NCBI GenBank assembly: GCA_017436325.1
Contig: JAFSDI010000010.1
Location: 1 to 52,741 of the forward strand
Direction: 5' to 3'
Origin: Alphaproteobacteria bacterium
GTDB taxonomy: Bacteria > Pseudomonadota > Alphaproteobacteria > Rs-D84
DNA length: 52,741 nucleotides
Positions 7,426 through 15,567 of this stretch are shown here, one piece after another. The position numbers and the translations under genes are program-made. The notes under the pieces are model-generated. The model searched no databases and was not told where the DNA came from. It was given only the letters and a program-made list of their open reading frames with translations. Positions within the stretch are counted from its first letter, which is position 1. Every line of letters begins with the position of its first letter.

Positions 7426-9092
7426 ATTTCATGGTCGTCATCAAAACGAATGATGCTGTGTTCTTTGGTTGGGGTTAATATGTTTTTGATTCCTTGCCTA
7501 AAAGCATTTGTCTTTGAATTTTTTGGCGTTAATGGATTTCCGTCCGATAATATTTTTCCCCCTATTTTTTTAGGTATACCTATCAGGCTGGTTAATTGGT
7601 TGTGGTTGCAATTAAAATCCCTCCCTATTTTTTTAGGTACACCCATCAGGCTGGTTAATTGGTTGTGGCTGCAATTAAAATCCCCGCCAACATGTTTTGG
7701 TGCATCTGTCAGGCTGGTTAATTGGTTGTTCTGGCAATAAAAGTTCCCGCCAACATGTTTTGGTGCGCCCATCAGGCTGGTTAATTGGTTGTTGTTGCAA
7801 TAAAAATCCCCGCCAATCTGTTTTTGTGCGCCCATCAGGCTGGTTAATTGGTTGTGGTCGCAACTAAAAGCCCCGCCAACGTTTTCTGGTGCACCTGTCA
7901 GGCTGGTTAATTGGTTGTTGTGGCAAAAAAAGTTCCCGCCAATCTGTTTTGGTGCACCTGTCAGGCTGGTTAATTGGTTGTTCTGGCAATAAAAGTTCCC
8001 GCCAACATGTTTTGGTGCGCCTGTCAGGCTGGTTAATTGGTTGTGGTAGCAAGTAAAACTTCCCAGAATCGTTACGGTCGACATATCAGGCAGTTCTGTT
8101 AACCCCATATTAGACAAATCTAAATTGCCACGAAGCACAAAATTACGCGGTAGGTGCAGTATGCTGTAATATTCACCGTCTTGTTCAATCAATCTTGTGT
8201 TTTTTGTATCGCCACCCAGTTCAAATTTTTTTGATTTTATAAATTCTTGAATCGCGGGCATATATTTTGCGACGGGTGCTTTGTTTTGTTTACCCTTGCA
8301 TTGTTGAATTGTGTTGTTTCTAACTTCAAAAGTAGCGTGTGGTTCACCACGTTCATCGCGGATTGAATATATTTGCGTTGTGCCATTTTTGACGTTTTCA
8401 TCATAGCCACCACTGCCCACACAATGTCCCATATATTCGCTTTCAAAATCTAGTGCCTCTGGCGTGGTCAGGCGATATGCCGTCATATTATTTGGTAAAT
8501 TCATAACAAATTCTGCACCAATTAAAGATTTGCTTAAAATCTGTTGCGCCTTTTGTTTTTTTGCCAGATTTTCTGCCAGTTTTTCGTGCCATTCTTGTGC
8601 GGCAGATAATGCCTGTTCAAAAGTATTATATTCGTTTGTTATTTTTAAATAATCGTATCTGATTTTGGGTTTTTGTTTTGTGTTTTCTGCGATTTTTATA
8701 ACTTTGTCCACATACATTGTGGCGACATCATACAGGTAATCACGCACAGTCGTAATATCGTTTTTTAACCTGTCTGACATTTTTGCACCATCAAATTGAT
8801 AGACTTGTTCGCCACGTAATAACAGTGTCTGGGCCCAGTCCGGCAGATTTGCAGAATCTTTTACAGGTATAAATGCAGGCTCATTTTCTTGGGCCAAGAT
8901 ATATTTACGAACGCGCAGTTTGATGTATTGATTTAGAATACCGCGTACAATAGTGTCGCGATTTGCGACAACATAATCAACACTTTCGAATTGGCCATGT
9001 AATCCTTGGTTGGCTATCTGTGGGTTGCCTTGGAATGAAATGTCGGTTAAAAAATCATTTAATGCATAATCATTTAATAAATTTAATGCCAT
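7422..9092 (-). CDS. PcfJ-like domain plus leucine-rich-repeat protein
   Basis: 556 residues, no signal peptide. Residues about 190-290 contain a PcfJ-like pattern: a Met-rich hydrophobic strand, MGHCVGSGGY, then SIRDERGEPHATFEV, QCKGKQN and a helical end. From about residue 347 come eight 21-residue leucine-rich repeats of the form CxxNQLTSLxGAPKxVGGxF, with a degenerate capping region before them and a short Asp/Glu-rich tail. The repeats resemble the short LRRs of bacterial effectors and surface-bound LRR proteins, but no secretion signal or enzymatic tail is visible. The repeats are nearly identical in DNA, so copy number may change by slippage. Monocistronic. Confidence 0.75.
   Translation of the reverse strand: MALNLLNDYALNDFLTDISFQGNPQIANQGLHGQFESVDYVVANRDTIVRGILNQYIKLRVRKYILAQENEPAFIPVKDSANLPDWAQTLLLRGEQVYQFDGAKMSDRLKNDITTVRDYLYDVATMYVDKVIKIAENTKQKPKIRYDYLKITNEYNTFEQALSAAQEWHEKLAENLAKKQKAQQILSKSLIGAEFVMNLPNNMTAYRLTTPEALDFESEYMGHCVGSGGYDENVKNGTTQIYSIRDERGEPHATFEVRNNTIQQCKGKQNKAPVAKYMPAIQEFIKSKKFELGGDTKNTRLIEQDGEYYSILHLPRNFVLRGNLDLSNMGLTELPDMSTVTILGSFTCYHNQLTSLTGAPKHVGGNFYCQNNQLTSLTGAPKQIGGNFFCHNNQLTSLTGAPENVGGAFSCDHNQLTSLMGAQKQIGGDFYCNNNQLTSLMGAPKHVGGNFYCQNNQLTSLTDAPKHVGGDFNCSHNQLTSLMGVPKKIGRDFNCNHNQLTSLIGIPKKIGGKILSDGNPLTPKNSKTNAFRQGIKNILTPTKEHSIIRFDDDHEI
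7551..8054 (-). repeat. Eight 63-bp tandem repeats encoding LRRs
   Basis: Eight in-frame units of 63 bp (21 codons) inside the LRR gene. Neighbouring units differ mainly at four or five codons. A constant CAGGCTGGTTAATTGGTTG core recurs on the plus strand. Confidence 0.9.
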
Positions 9093-9204
9093 AATAAAGC
9101 TCTTTTATTATCTTAGGATTGTCAGGTTAAGATTATCACAAAAATGCAGAAAAATCAAAATGAATAAAGAAATAACGTATTCATCACAAAAACAACGATA
9201 ATAA

Positions 9205-9236
9205 AATACCCCCAGATAATTTGTTTGGGGGATTTT
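9205..9236 (-). terminator. Terminator of the trmN-to-9252 operon
   Basis: CCCCC (9209-9213) pairs with GGGGG (9227-9231), with a U run on the minus strand after the 9252 stop. Confidence 0.75.
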
Positions 9237-9251
9237 TATGATTGTTATATT

Positions 9252-9686
9252 TTATTTTTGTTTTGTGGTGGTTAGTGTTTTTAACAACTGGGTGATTTGT
9301 TGTGTGTTGTTGGTTTTTTCAACCCTGTCATGCAGGCGGTCGTCTGCCATATTTAACAGGTGAAAGAACAGTGGCGCGCGCGCACGTGTAAATATACTGA
9401 TGGGATTGTATTTTGACCTGTCAAAGGCGCGACCAACATTGTGTTTGGTGCATGCACTGAAAAGATATCGTTTGTTATGGTATAACTCAATTATGCCCTC
9501 TCTTTCTTTCCACAATTCGGGGGCGCCATGGGGTGCCTCTATGGTTAAAACAAGTGTGCCATACGTAGGGTGTGCAGATTCAATGCGATAACTGGTTTTG
9601 TATGTTTCGCTGGTGTTTTGAATGTCAATAAATTTATTGGTAAGTATGGCCTTTGCAATGTCGTATACTTGGTAAATGGTTTTCAT
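9252..9686 (-). CDS. Unknown protein, last gene of the bactofilin/rpiB operon
   Basis: 144 residues, no signal peptide or membrane span. Mixed alpha/beta composition: an N-terminal helix, a beta-rich centre with TLVLTIEAPHGAPELW, and a C-terminal polar helix rich in Thr and Gln. AAGGACA precedes the ATG, and rpiB ends 23 bases upstream, so it is probably co-transcribed with it. Not recognised. Confidence 0.65.
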   Translation of the reverse strand: MKTIYQVYDIAKAILTNKFIDIQNTSETYKTSYRIESAHPTYGTLVLTIEAPHGAPELWKEREGIIELYHNKRYLFSACTKHNVGRAFDRSKYNPISIFTRARAPLFFHLLNMADDRLHDRVEKTNNTQQITQLLKTLTTTKQK

Positions 9687-9709
9687 ATTGCGTGTCCTTG
9701 TGGTTGCGG

Positions 9710-10156
9710 TTATGAAATCTTTTCGATTCTGCGGATGCGACGTTCAACTGCGTCAAATGGACTTTCTAAGAATGTTTGTGCGCATAAAAAGGCGACTTCT
9801 ATGTCTAAATCGTCTGCCGCCAATGCCAAAACGTTTATGTCGTCGTGAAAACGGTCGTCACGTGCCTGAGATGGATTGTCGCAACGCGATGCGCGTATGT
9901 GGCGATATCTGTTCGCGGCAATCATTACACCCGCACCTGTGCCACAGATGATAATGCCACGCGATTCTGGGTCGTCAATCATTGCATCAGCAAGGGTTGC
10001 CGCAATATCTGGGTAATCAACAGATATGTTTGGATTGTCAACACCCAAATTTACAACGTTGTATCCCAATGCAGACAACATTTCAATTAAGTATAATTTT
10101 AACCCTGCCCCACGATGGTCGGCAGCAATAAAGACTTTGGATACCGTTTTATTCAC
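9710..10156 (-). CDS. rpiB: Ribose-5-phosphate isomerase B
   Basis: Interconverts ribose-5-phosphate and ribulose-5-phosphate in the pentose phosphate pathway. 148 residues, the normal length. ADHRG (12-16), VDYPDIA, and GIIICGTGAG with catalytic Cys71, followed by IAANR...IRAS, are all RpiB signatures. The start overlaps the end of the bactofilin gene by four bases, indicating translational coupling. Confidence 0.92.
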   Translation of the reverse strand: MNKTVSKVFIAADHRGAGLKLYLIEMLSALGYNVVNLGVDNPNISVDYPDIAATLADAMIDDPESRGIIICGTGAGVMIAANRYRHIRASRCDNPSQARDDRFHDDINVLALAADDLDIEVAFLCAQTFLESPFDAVERRIRRIEKIS

Positions 10157-10518
10157 TTTTTTTCTCCTTTGTTATCTGATTGTTTGTGTTTTTCAAGCTT
10201 GCATTCCAGACCTGTATTGCCAGTGATGTTTAATGTGCGATATGTTAAAGTGCCTGTCATCTTTGCAGCATTAAAAATGTTCGCTGTGTTTACTGTTGCA
10301 CTGCCATCAAGTGTGCCGTGCAAGAATAATACAGGGGTTTTAATTTCACCAATAACATGTCCCCCACGACCAATAACAACGGTTTCCGCAATGATGTCGC
10401 CAACGACTTCGCCATGAATTTGAACGGTGTGGTCTGTTTTTATGTCACCTGTTAATTTGCACCCTGCACCGATGACTGTTGGTGATTGTTTTTCTGTAGA
10501 GTTTGTAAATGCTAGCAT
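10153..10518 (-). CDS. Bactofilin (polymer-forming cytoskeletal protein)
   Basis: 121 residues. A central run of short beta-helix turns (TVIGAGCKLTGDIKTD..., VQIHGEVVGDI, VVIGRGGHVIGEI) flanked by short polar tails is the bactofilin (DUF583) pattern. Bactofilins polymerise at the inner membrane and often organise peptidoglycan hydrolases. A LytM peptidase gene ends four bases upstream, the classic bactofilin/M23 pairing, which supports a role in local cell-wall remodelling. Overlaps rpiB by four bases. Confidence 0.88.
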   Translation of the reverse strand: MLAFTNSTEKQSPTVIGAGCKLTGDIKTDHTVQIHGEVVGDIIAETVVIGRGGHVIGEIKTPVLFLHGTLDGSATVNTANIFNAAKMTGTLTYRTLNITGNTGLECKLEKHKQSDNKGEKK

Positions 10519-10522
10519 TGTT

Positions 10523-11800
10523 TTATTCTTCCTTTATGAATTTTGTTGGATCAAATGGTGCACCTTTGTATCGAATTTCGTAATGTAAATGTGGCCCAGT
10601 TGAACGGCCAGATGACCCCGCCAGACCGATTACTGTCCCAGGACGTACCCAATCCCCACGTGAAACAAGTATTTGCGACAAATGTGCATAAAGTGTCGAA
10701 AAGCCTAGACCATGATCAATTTCAACCGTTGTGCCATACCCAACACGTTCGCCAGCAGATACAACGCGACCAGGGGCAACCGCCATTAATTCTGTGCCAA
10801 TCTTGCCAGCAAAGTCAATGCCACGATGCTTTTTAGGTTTGCCTGTAAATGGGTCGTTGCGCGTGCCATAATTTGATGTAATGCGCGATTTTACAGGCTT
10901 GCCTAAGGGTAATATCTCATTAAGGCGTTTTAAGCCATTCCAATGTTCTAGCCCATCTGCAAGTTTTTGATATTTTTCATCCATTTCTTTATCAAATTCA
11001 ATCGGCGAAAATACGGAACCAACCAGTGGATTTGTGTATTTATTTGCATTGCGCATAAGTGTTTTTTGTGTCAGACCAAGTGCGGTAAGTGTGCTGTTGA
11101 TTCTTTTTATGTTCTTTTGTAGTTCGTCTGTGTTTTCTTTTGTAAGGGCACTGATTCTGTCAACGATTATGTTATCTGCATTTGCAATTTCTGCCATCGA
11201 TTCAATTAGTTTTGTATTGCGGCGTTTCAGTTCTTCGTTTTCAGCACGGGTTAATTCATATTCAGTCGATAATTCAGATAGTTTTGTGTATTCAGCAGTA
11301 TAATCTTCATTTTTTAACATTTCAGCAATGCGTGTGCGTAAAAAATCTAGTTCGCCCCATGTTTTTATGCGACTGTTCATCAATTTTTCTTTTTCAGATG
11401 GTTCTATGTCTGGGGTGTTTAAAATTTTGTCGTCAATGACATTTAAATCACGTGCCAGGTTGTTGAACTTTGTTAGATACGTCTGTAAGTCAGTCATATG
11501 GCGTGAATGTGTTTCACGTTCTTGTTCCAGTTGCTGGGTGCGCATTTGTAATAATGGGCGATGATATACAAATACGTATGTAGACCATAATGCCCATAAA
11601 ATTAAACCTATCTTGCCAATAAAACGGGTGAAGCGCCAAAAACTGCTTTGTTCATATGTGTAAACATTACCACGTGGCGTGTCCATTACTGTGAATTCGC
11701 GTGGTGGAAAAATACGTACAATTATCCGCCATATCGCACGAAATGGCGATGTGATAAATGCCCATAGTGATGTAAAATATCTGGTTATAAAATTTATCAT
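10523..11800 (-). CDS. M23 (LytM-type) peptidoglycan endopeptidase, membrane anchored
   Basis: 425 residues. A hydrophobic N-terminal span lies at about 68-85 after a basic, Pro-containing cytoplasmic tail. A long coiled-coil region (about 95-270) follows, then the C-terminal M23 domain with HRGIDFAG and HLHYE holding the zinc ligands, preceded by NYGTRNDPFTGK. ATG 11800 is chosen because it overlaps the stop of the upstream methyltransferase as ATGA; a longer frame reaches 11848 inside that gene. Partner of the adjacent bactofilin. Probably cleaves peptide cross-links in the periplasm. Confidence 0.9.
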   Translation of the reverse strand: MINFITRYFTSLWAFITSPFRAIWRIIVRIFPPREFTVMDTPRGNVYTYEQSSFWRFTRFIGKIGLILWALWSTYVFVYHRPLLQMRTQQLEQERETHSRHMTDLQTYLTKFNNLARDLNVIDDKILNTPDIEPSEKEKLMNSRIKTWGELDFLRTRIAEMLKNEDYTAEYTKLSELSTEYELTRAENEELKRRNTKLIESMAEIANADNIIVDRISALTKENTDELQKNIKRINSTLTALGLTQKTLMRNANKYTNPLVGSVFSPIEFDKEMDEKYQKLADGLEHWNGLKRLNEILPLGKPVKSRITSNYGTRNDPFTGKPKKHRGIDFAGKIGTELMAVAPGRVVSAGERVGYGTTVEIDHGLGFSTLYAHLSQILVSRGDWVRPGTVIGLAGSSGRSTGPHLHYEIRYKGAPFDPTKFIKEE

Positions 11801-12483
11801 TGTTGTGATAGTGTAGACAAAAAATCTGCAACAGTCAAGCCATCCCATAATATCTGGCGATTGTTCATAGAAATTCCATGGTGAATTATGCTTATACCAT
11901 TCGTGCCAAGGCGACCACTAAGTAATACGCGTTCTGCCGTATTTTTGGAACCAAAGAGTGGTAGTATATGTATGTCGCCAAGTTTTTGTGCCATTTCGGA
12001 TACAACGGTTGCAGTTGTTGCGGCATCTGTTATGATGCAAAATGTCCCCATTGGCCGTACGCGTGATATACAACGGGAAATCCATAATTTTAAGTCTGCG
12101 TTATGATGGGCATTATGCTTGGCAGGTGTGCCATAAAAGTATGGTGGATTTGTTATAACTAAATCAAATGTGTCGCTGGTGCGCCATGTTGTAATGTCTG
12201 CTGGGATTAAATTAATGTTCGCGTTATTTAGTTCGGCGTTTTGTTTGCAGATTTTCAACATATCATCAGATGTATCAAGGCCTGTGATTTTTGCATTTGG
12301 GTTATGTTGCAGCAGGCACATAGAAACGCCACCGCTGCCGATACCAACGTCAAGTACTGTTCTGATGTTTGCGACAGGCGCAAAAGCAGCCAGCCATACA
12401 GCATCGCTGGTTGGGTTGTATTTGCTGTGGTGCATTTTTACGCGTCCGCCAAGCAGAGTAAAAATTTCTTGTTTTATGCTCAT
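11797..12483 (-). CDS. tRNA1(Val) adenine-N6 methyltransferase-like protein
   Basis: 228 residues. Rossmann methyltransferase with SAM motif VLDVGIGSGGVSMCLL at about 44-60 and catalytic NPPYF, the pattern of N6-adenine methyltransferases of the TrmN6/YfiC family. The start IFTLLGGRVKMHHSKYNPTSDAVWLAA also matches that family, in which E. coli TrmN6 modifies A37 of tRNA-Val. First gene of the M23/bactofilin/rpiB operon, overlapping the next gene by four bases. Confidence 0.82.
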   Translation of the reverse strand: MSIKQEIFTLLGGRVKMHHSKYNPTSDAVWLAAFAPVANIRTVLDVGIGSGGVSMCLLQHNPNAKITGLDTSDDMLKICKQNAELNNANINLIPADITTWRTSDTFDLVITNPPYFYGTPAKHNAHHNADLKLWISRCISRVRPMGTFCIITDAATTATVVSEMAQKLGDIHILPLFGSKNTAERVLLSGRLGTNGISIIHHGISMNNRQILWDGLTVADFLSTLSQQ

Positions 12484-12523
12484 AGCTATTTATAATAATT
12501 CAATAAAATCAAAAGGCAAGTAT

Positions 12524-13513
12524 ATGTTAGATGATGTTGTAATAGTACAAAGCGCGATAAGTGCATTTAATAACGCTGCATTGTGGGCACCTGCATTCTT
12601 GTGGTGGGCGGTGTTGGCGTTGCCTTTGTTTGCGGTGATATATTTGTGTGCAGATTCTATATCAGGGTGTGTCGGCTGGAATAGGCAGAATATTGTTGAA
12701 AAGTCTGTGCCATGGATTGTTGGCTTGCTGGTTTTTTGGGTTGTATTATTAGGCGGTAATTATTCTGTTTTGCGTGATGGGGTGACTGTTTTGCCGTTTG
12801 TTAATGCGACAATTTTATTTCTGGGATCGGCATTTTTATCTGGTAAAGTACGGTTTGGTGTCCTGCCCCATATTGGTTTGATTGGAAAAATTGCAATTGT
12901 GTTATTTGTGCTGGTAATGGTTGTGCTGTCTGATGTGCATATTTGGTGGGGACCATTGTTGCAATTGGGGGCGATAGTGATTGGGTGGCTGATTGGGCGA
13001 TTAGTTGGTGCGCGACTTGGTAATGTTTCTTTTGTGTGTATTTTAATGATTATGGCAGTTTCCGCAGTTTTAATGCAACCGGAATTCTTTAGATTTGGGC
13101 AGTTAGGAAATTTGACGGTTATACATTTGTTCGCTGTATTGGTCTTTGCAATGTTTTGTGTCGCGGCATTAGTCGTAACAAATGTTCGTGCAAAGCATAA
13201 GATAAAAAGTACGGTTTATGTTAAATTAAAATGGTTGTTACGTACGTTTGTTGTGTTGACAGGTGCTTTTTTTATATTAACTGAGGCATTACCAGTATTT
13301 TTCGCTGTTCTTGGTTTTTTGTGCTTGTTATTTATTGTGTCTGTAAAACATTTACGATCAGTATCACCTGCATTTGGGCGACAATTGTTTGCGCTGGGGG
13401 TGTTTTTGTTCGGGGTGATAATGGTTATGCCTGCGGTTTGTGCTGTTGGGATTTTAATTTGGGATAAATGTTATGCGTTGGATTTTTGGCGGGATTTCAA
13501 GGCGTTGTTATAG
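12524..13513 (+). CDS. Polytopic inner-membrane protein, unknown
   Basis: 329 residues with about nine or ten hydrophobic spans, separated by short basic loops (VRAKHKIK, VKHLRSVS). ATG 12524 is chosen because of the AAAGG site and a TATAAT at 12491-12496; a longer frame overlaps the divergent methyltransferase. No motif for a transporter class is evident. lpxA follows after about 80 bases, so a link to envelope synthesis is possible but unproven. Confidence 0.75.
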   Translation: MLDDVVIVQSAISAFNNAALWAPAFLWWAVLALPLFAVIYLCADSISGCVGWNRQNIVEKSVPWIVGLLVFWVVLLGGNYSVLRDGVTVLPFVNATILFLGSAFLSGKVRFGVLPHIGLIGKIAIVLFVLVMVVLSDVHIWWGPLLQLGAIVIGWLIGRLVGARLGNVSFVCILMIMAVSAVLMQPEFFRFGQLGNLTVIHLFAVLVFAMFCVAALVVTNVRAKHKIKSTVYVKLKWLLRTFVVLTGAFFILTEALPVFFAVLGFLCLLFIVSVKHLRSVSPAFGRQLFALGVFLFGVIMVMPAVCAVGILIWDKCYALDFWRDFKALL

Positions 13514-13595
13514 TTTGTTATATTTATTTAATACAAATTTGTTTGGTTATAAGTTATTATCTAAACCATAAATAATATAAAAAGTGAGTTAAATT

Positions 13596-14393
13596 ATGCA
13601 AATACATCCAACAGCTATTGTTCACGAAGGGGCAAAGTTAGGCGCAGATTGTAAAATTGGGCCATATTGTATTATTGGGGCAAATGTCGTCTTGGGTGAC
13701 AGGGTTGAATTAGTGTCACATGTCGTGATAGATGGAAAAACATCAATTGGCGATGATTCTATTGTTTACCCTTTTGCAGTCTTGGGTGTTATGAGTCAAG
13801 ATTTAAAATGGCAAGATGAAGCAACTATGACAGGACTTCGTATCGGAAAGCGCTGCAGAATTCGTGAATATGTGACGATTCATTCTGGAACACCTGCATC
13901 AGATGGTACTGTTATTGGTGATGATTGTCAGATTATGGTAAATGCGCATGTCGGCCATGACTGTAAAATTGGTAATAGTGTCGTTATGTCAAATCTTGTT
14001 CAGGTTGCAGGACATGTAGAGATAGAAGATTTTGCAATTTTGTCTGGTGGAACAATGGTTTTACAATTTGCGCGTATCGGACGAAATGCATTTATTGGTG
14101 GAATGTCTGGGGTTGGAAATGACGTTTTACCGTATGCTATTTATGATGGTAATCGTGCCGTATATCGTACTATTAATCGTGTCGGATTAATGCGCCATGG
14201 GTTTACTAATGAAGATATGCACGCAATTCATTCTGTTTATTCTGCGGTTTTTAATGGTGGCGAAGGTACGGTGTCTGATAGATTGGCAAAAATTCGTAAG
14301 GATGTTAAAAATAATAAATATGCAATGGATGCCATTGATTTTATAGAAAATCGTTCAAAACGCGGTATCGGTACATCAAAGAATGCAGAATAA
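13596..14393 (+). CDS. lpxA: UDP-N-acetylglucosamine acyltransferase
   Basis: First step of lipid A synthesis: transfers a 3-hydroxyacyl chain from ACP to UDP-GlcNAc. 265 residues of left-handed beta-helix hexapeptide repeats (IGPYCIIGANVVLGD...). The catalytic-histidine region NAHVGHDCKIGN is present, with a C-terminal helical domain containing NRVGLMRHGFT. The last 11 bases overlap lpxB. The usual alphaproteobacterial neighbours lpxD, fabZ and lpxI are absent here. Confidence 0.95.
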   Translation: MQIHPTAIVHEGAKLGADCKIGPYCIIGANVVLGDRVELVSHVVIDGKTSIGDDSIVYPFAVLGVMSQDLKWQDEATMTGLRIGKRCRIREYVTIHSGTPASDGTVIGDDCQIMVNAHVGHDCKIGNSVVMSNLVQVAGHVEIEDFAILSGGTMVLQFARIGRNAFIGGMSGVGNDVLPYAIYDGNRAVYRTINRVGLMRHGFTNEDMHAIHSVYSAVFNGGEGTVSDRLAKIRKDVKNNKYAMDAIDFIENRSKRGIGTSKNAE

Positions 14394-15516
14394 GAATTTA
14401 AAAATCTTTATTATTGCCGGTGAAGTTTCAGGTGACGTTCTGGGTGGACGTATTATGTCTGAGATAAAAGATGCAGAATTCATCGGTATTGGTGGCGAGA
14501 ATATGCAGGCCGCAGGTCTGCAATCTTTGTTTCCTATGTCGGATTTGTCGGTTATGGGAATTGTAGAGGTTTTGGCGCACGCAAAGACTTTGACACGCAG
14601 AATTAAACAAACTGTTGATGCAATAATAACTGAAATGCCCGATGTGGTCGTTTCAATAGATGCGCCAGGTTTCGCAAAAAGTGTAATTAAGCAAGTGCGT
14701 AAACATCCAGATGGAAAAAAATTAATCGATGCAGGGCTGCGTTTTCAGCATGTTGTTGCGCCCCAGGTATGGGCGTGGCGATCCGGACGTGCAAAAAAAT
14801 ATGCGCGTATATTTGATAAATTGTATGCTTTTTTTGATTTTGAGGTGCCCTATTTCACTAAATATGGTTTGAATACCGTTGCCGTTGGACATCCAATTGC
14901 AGATGGAATAATAGGAAAGTATAAATCACAAAATAAAGATGCAGAAAAAATTATAACCTTGGTGCCTGGCAGTAGAATGTCAGAGGTTAAGCGTTTGTTG
15001 CCATTGATGCGCGATGTGATTGATATGCTGTATCGAAATGGTTATATGGGATACAGATTTGTTATACCTGTGGTTGAAACAACTGTGGATTATGTTCAGA
15101 AAGAAATTGAAAAATGGCCCGTAAAGCCAGAGTTGATTCCTGCAAAGGATAGGTATGATTTATATGCAAGAACATATCTTGCGATTGTTGCCAGTGGTAC
15201 AGTTACTGCAGAATTAGCAATGTTGCATATCCCGACAATTGTTGTTTATAAAATGAATCCGATAACAATGTGGATTGGACGCAGAATAATTAATGTAAAG
15301 TGGGTGTCGTTGGTTAATATATTGTTAAAGCATATGGTGTATCCAGAATTTTTGGGCGGTGCAGCAACAGCAGAAAATGTTGTAAATGCGGTACAGCAAT
15401 TGACAATACCATCTGTTCGTGAAAAAATGATAACGGAATTAAAAACAGCAGATGATTTGTGGCGAAGACCAGATGGTAATGCGTGTAAATTAATTGCAGA
15501 TGGAATACAAAAATAA
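14383..15516 (+). CDS. lpxB: Lipid-A-disaccharide synthase
   Basis: Condenses UDP-2,3-diacylglucosamine with lipid X to the lipid A disaccharide (GT19 family). 377 residues. IAGEVSGDVLGG at the N terminus, the PQVWAWRSGRAKK motif, LVPGSRMSEVKRLLP and ASGTVTAELA with MVYPEFLGG are LpxB signatures. Translationally coupled to lpxA by an 11-base overlap. Ends at a strong terminator. Confidence 0.95.
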   Translation: MQNKNLKIFIIAGEVSGDVLGGRIMSEIKDAEFIGIGGENMQAAGLQSLFPMSDLSVMGIVEVLAHAKTLTRRIKQTVDAIITEMPDVVVSIDAPGFAKSVIKQVRKHPDGKKLIDAGLRFQHVVAPQVWAWRSGRAKKYARIFDKLYAFFDFEVPYFTKYGLNTVAVGHPIADGIIGKYKSQNKDAEKIITLVPGSRMSEVKRLLPLMRDVIDMLYRNGYMGYRFVIPVVETTVDYVQKEIEKWPVKPELIPAKDRYDLYARTYLAIVASGTVTAELAMLHIPTIVVYKMNPITMWIGRRIINVKWVSLVNILLKHMVYPEFLGGAATAENVVNAVQQLTIPSVREKMITELKTADDLWRRPDGNACKLIADGIQK

Positions 15517-15538
15517 AAACGGCATTGCCGTTTTTTTT
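15515..15538 (+). terminator. Bidirectional terminator after lpxB
   Basis: AAAACGGCATTGCCGTTTTTTTT, a perfect hairpin (15517-15534) lying between convergent genes. Confidence 0.85.
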
Positions 15539-15567
15539 GTTGTTTATAATGGAACTTTTTTATTTGT

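Noticed and set aside
7675..8052. Small proteins in alternate frames within the LRR repeats
   Set aside because: They are frame shadows of the repeats and have no start signals.
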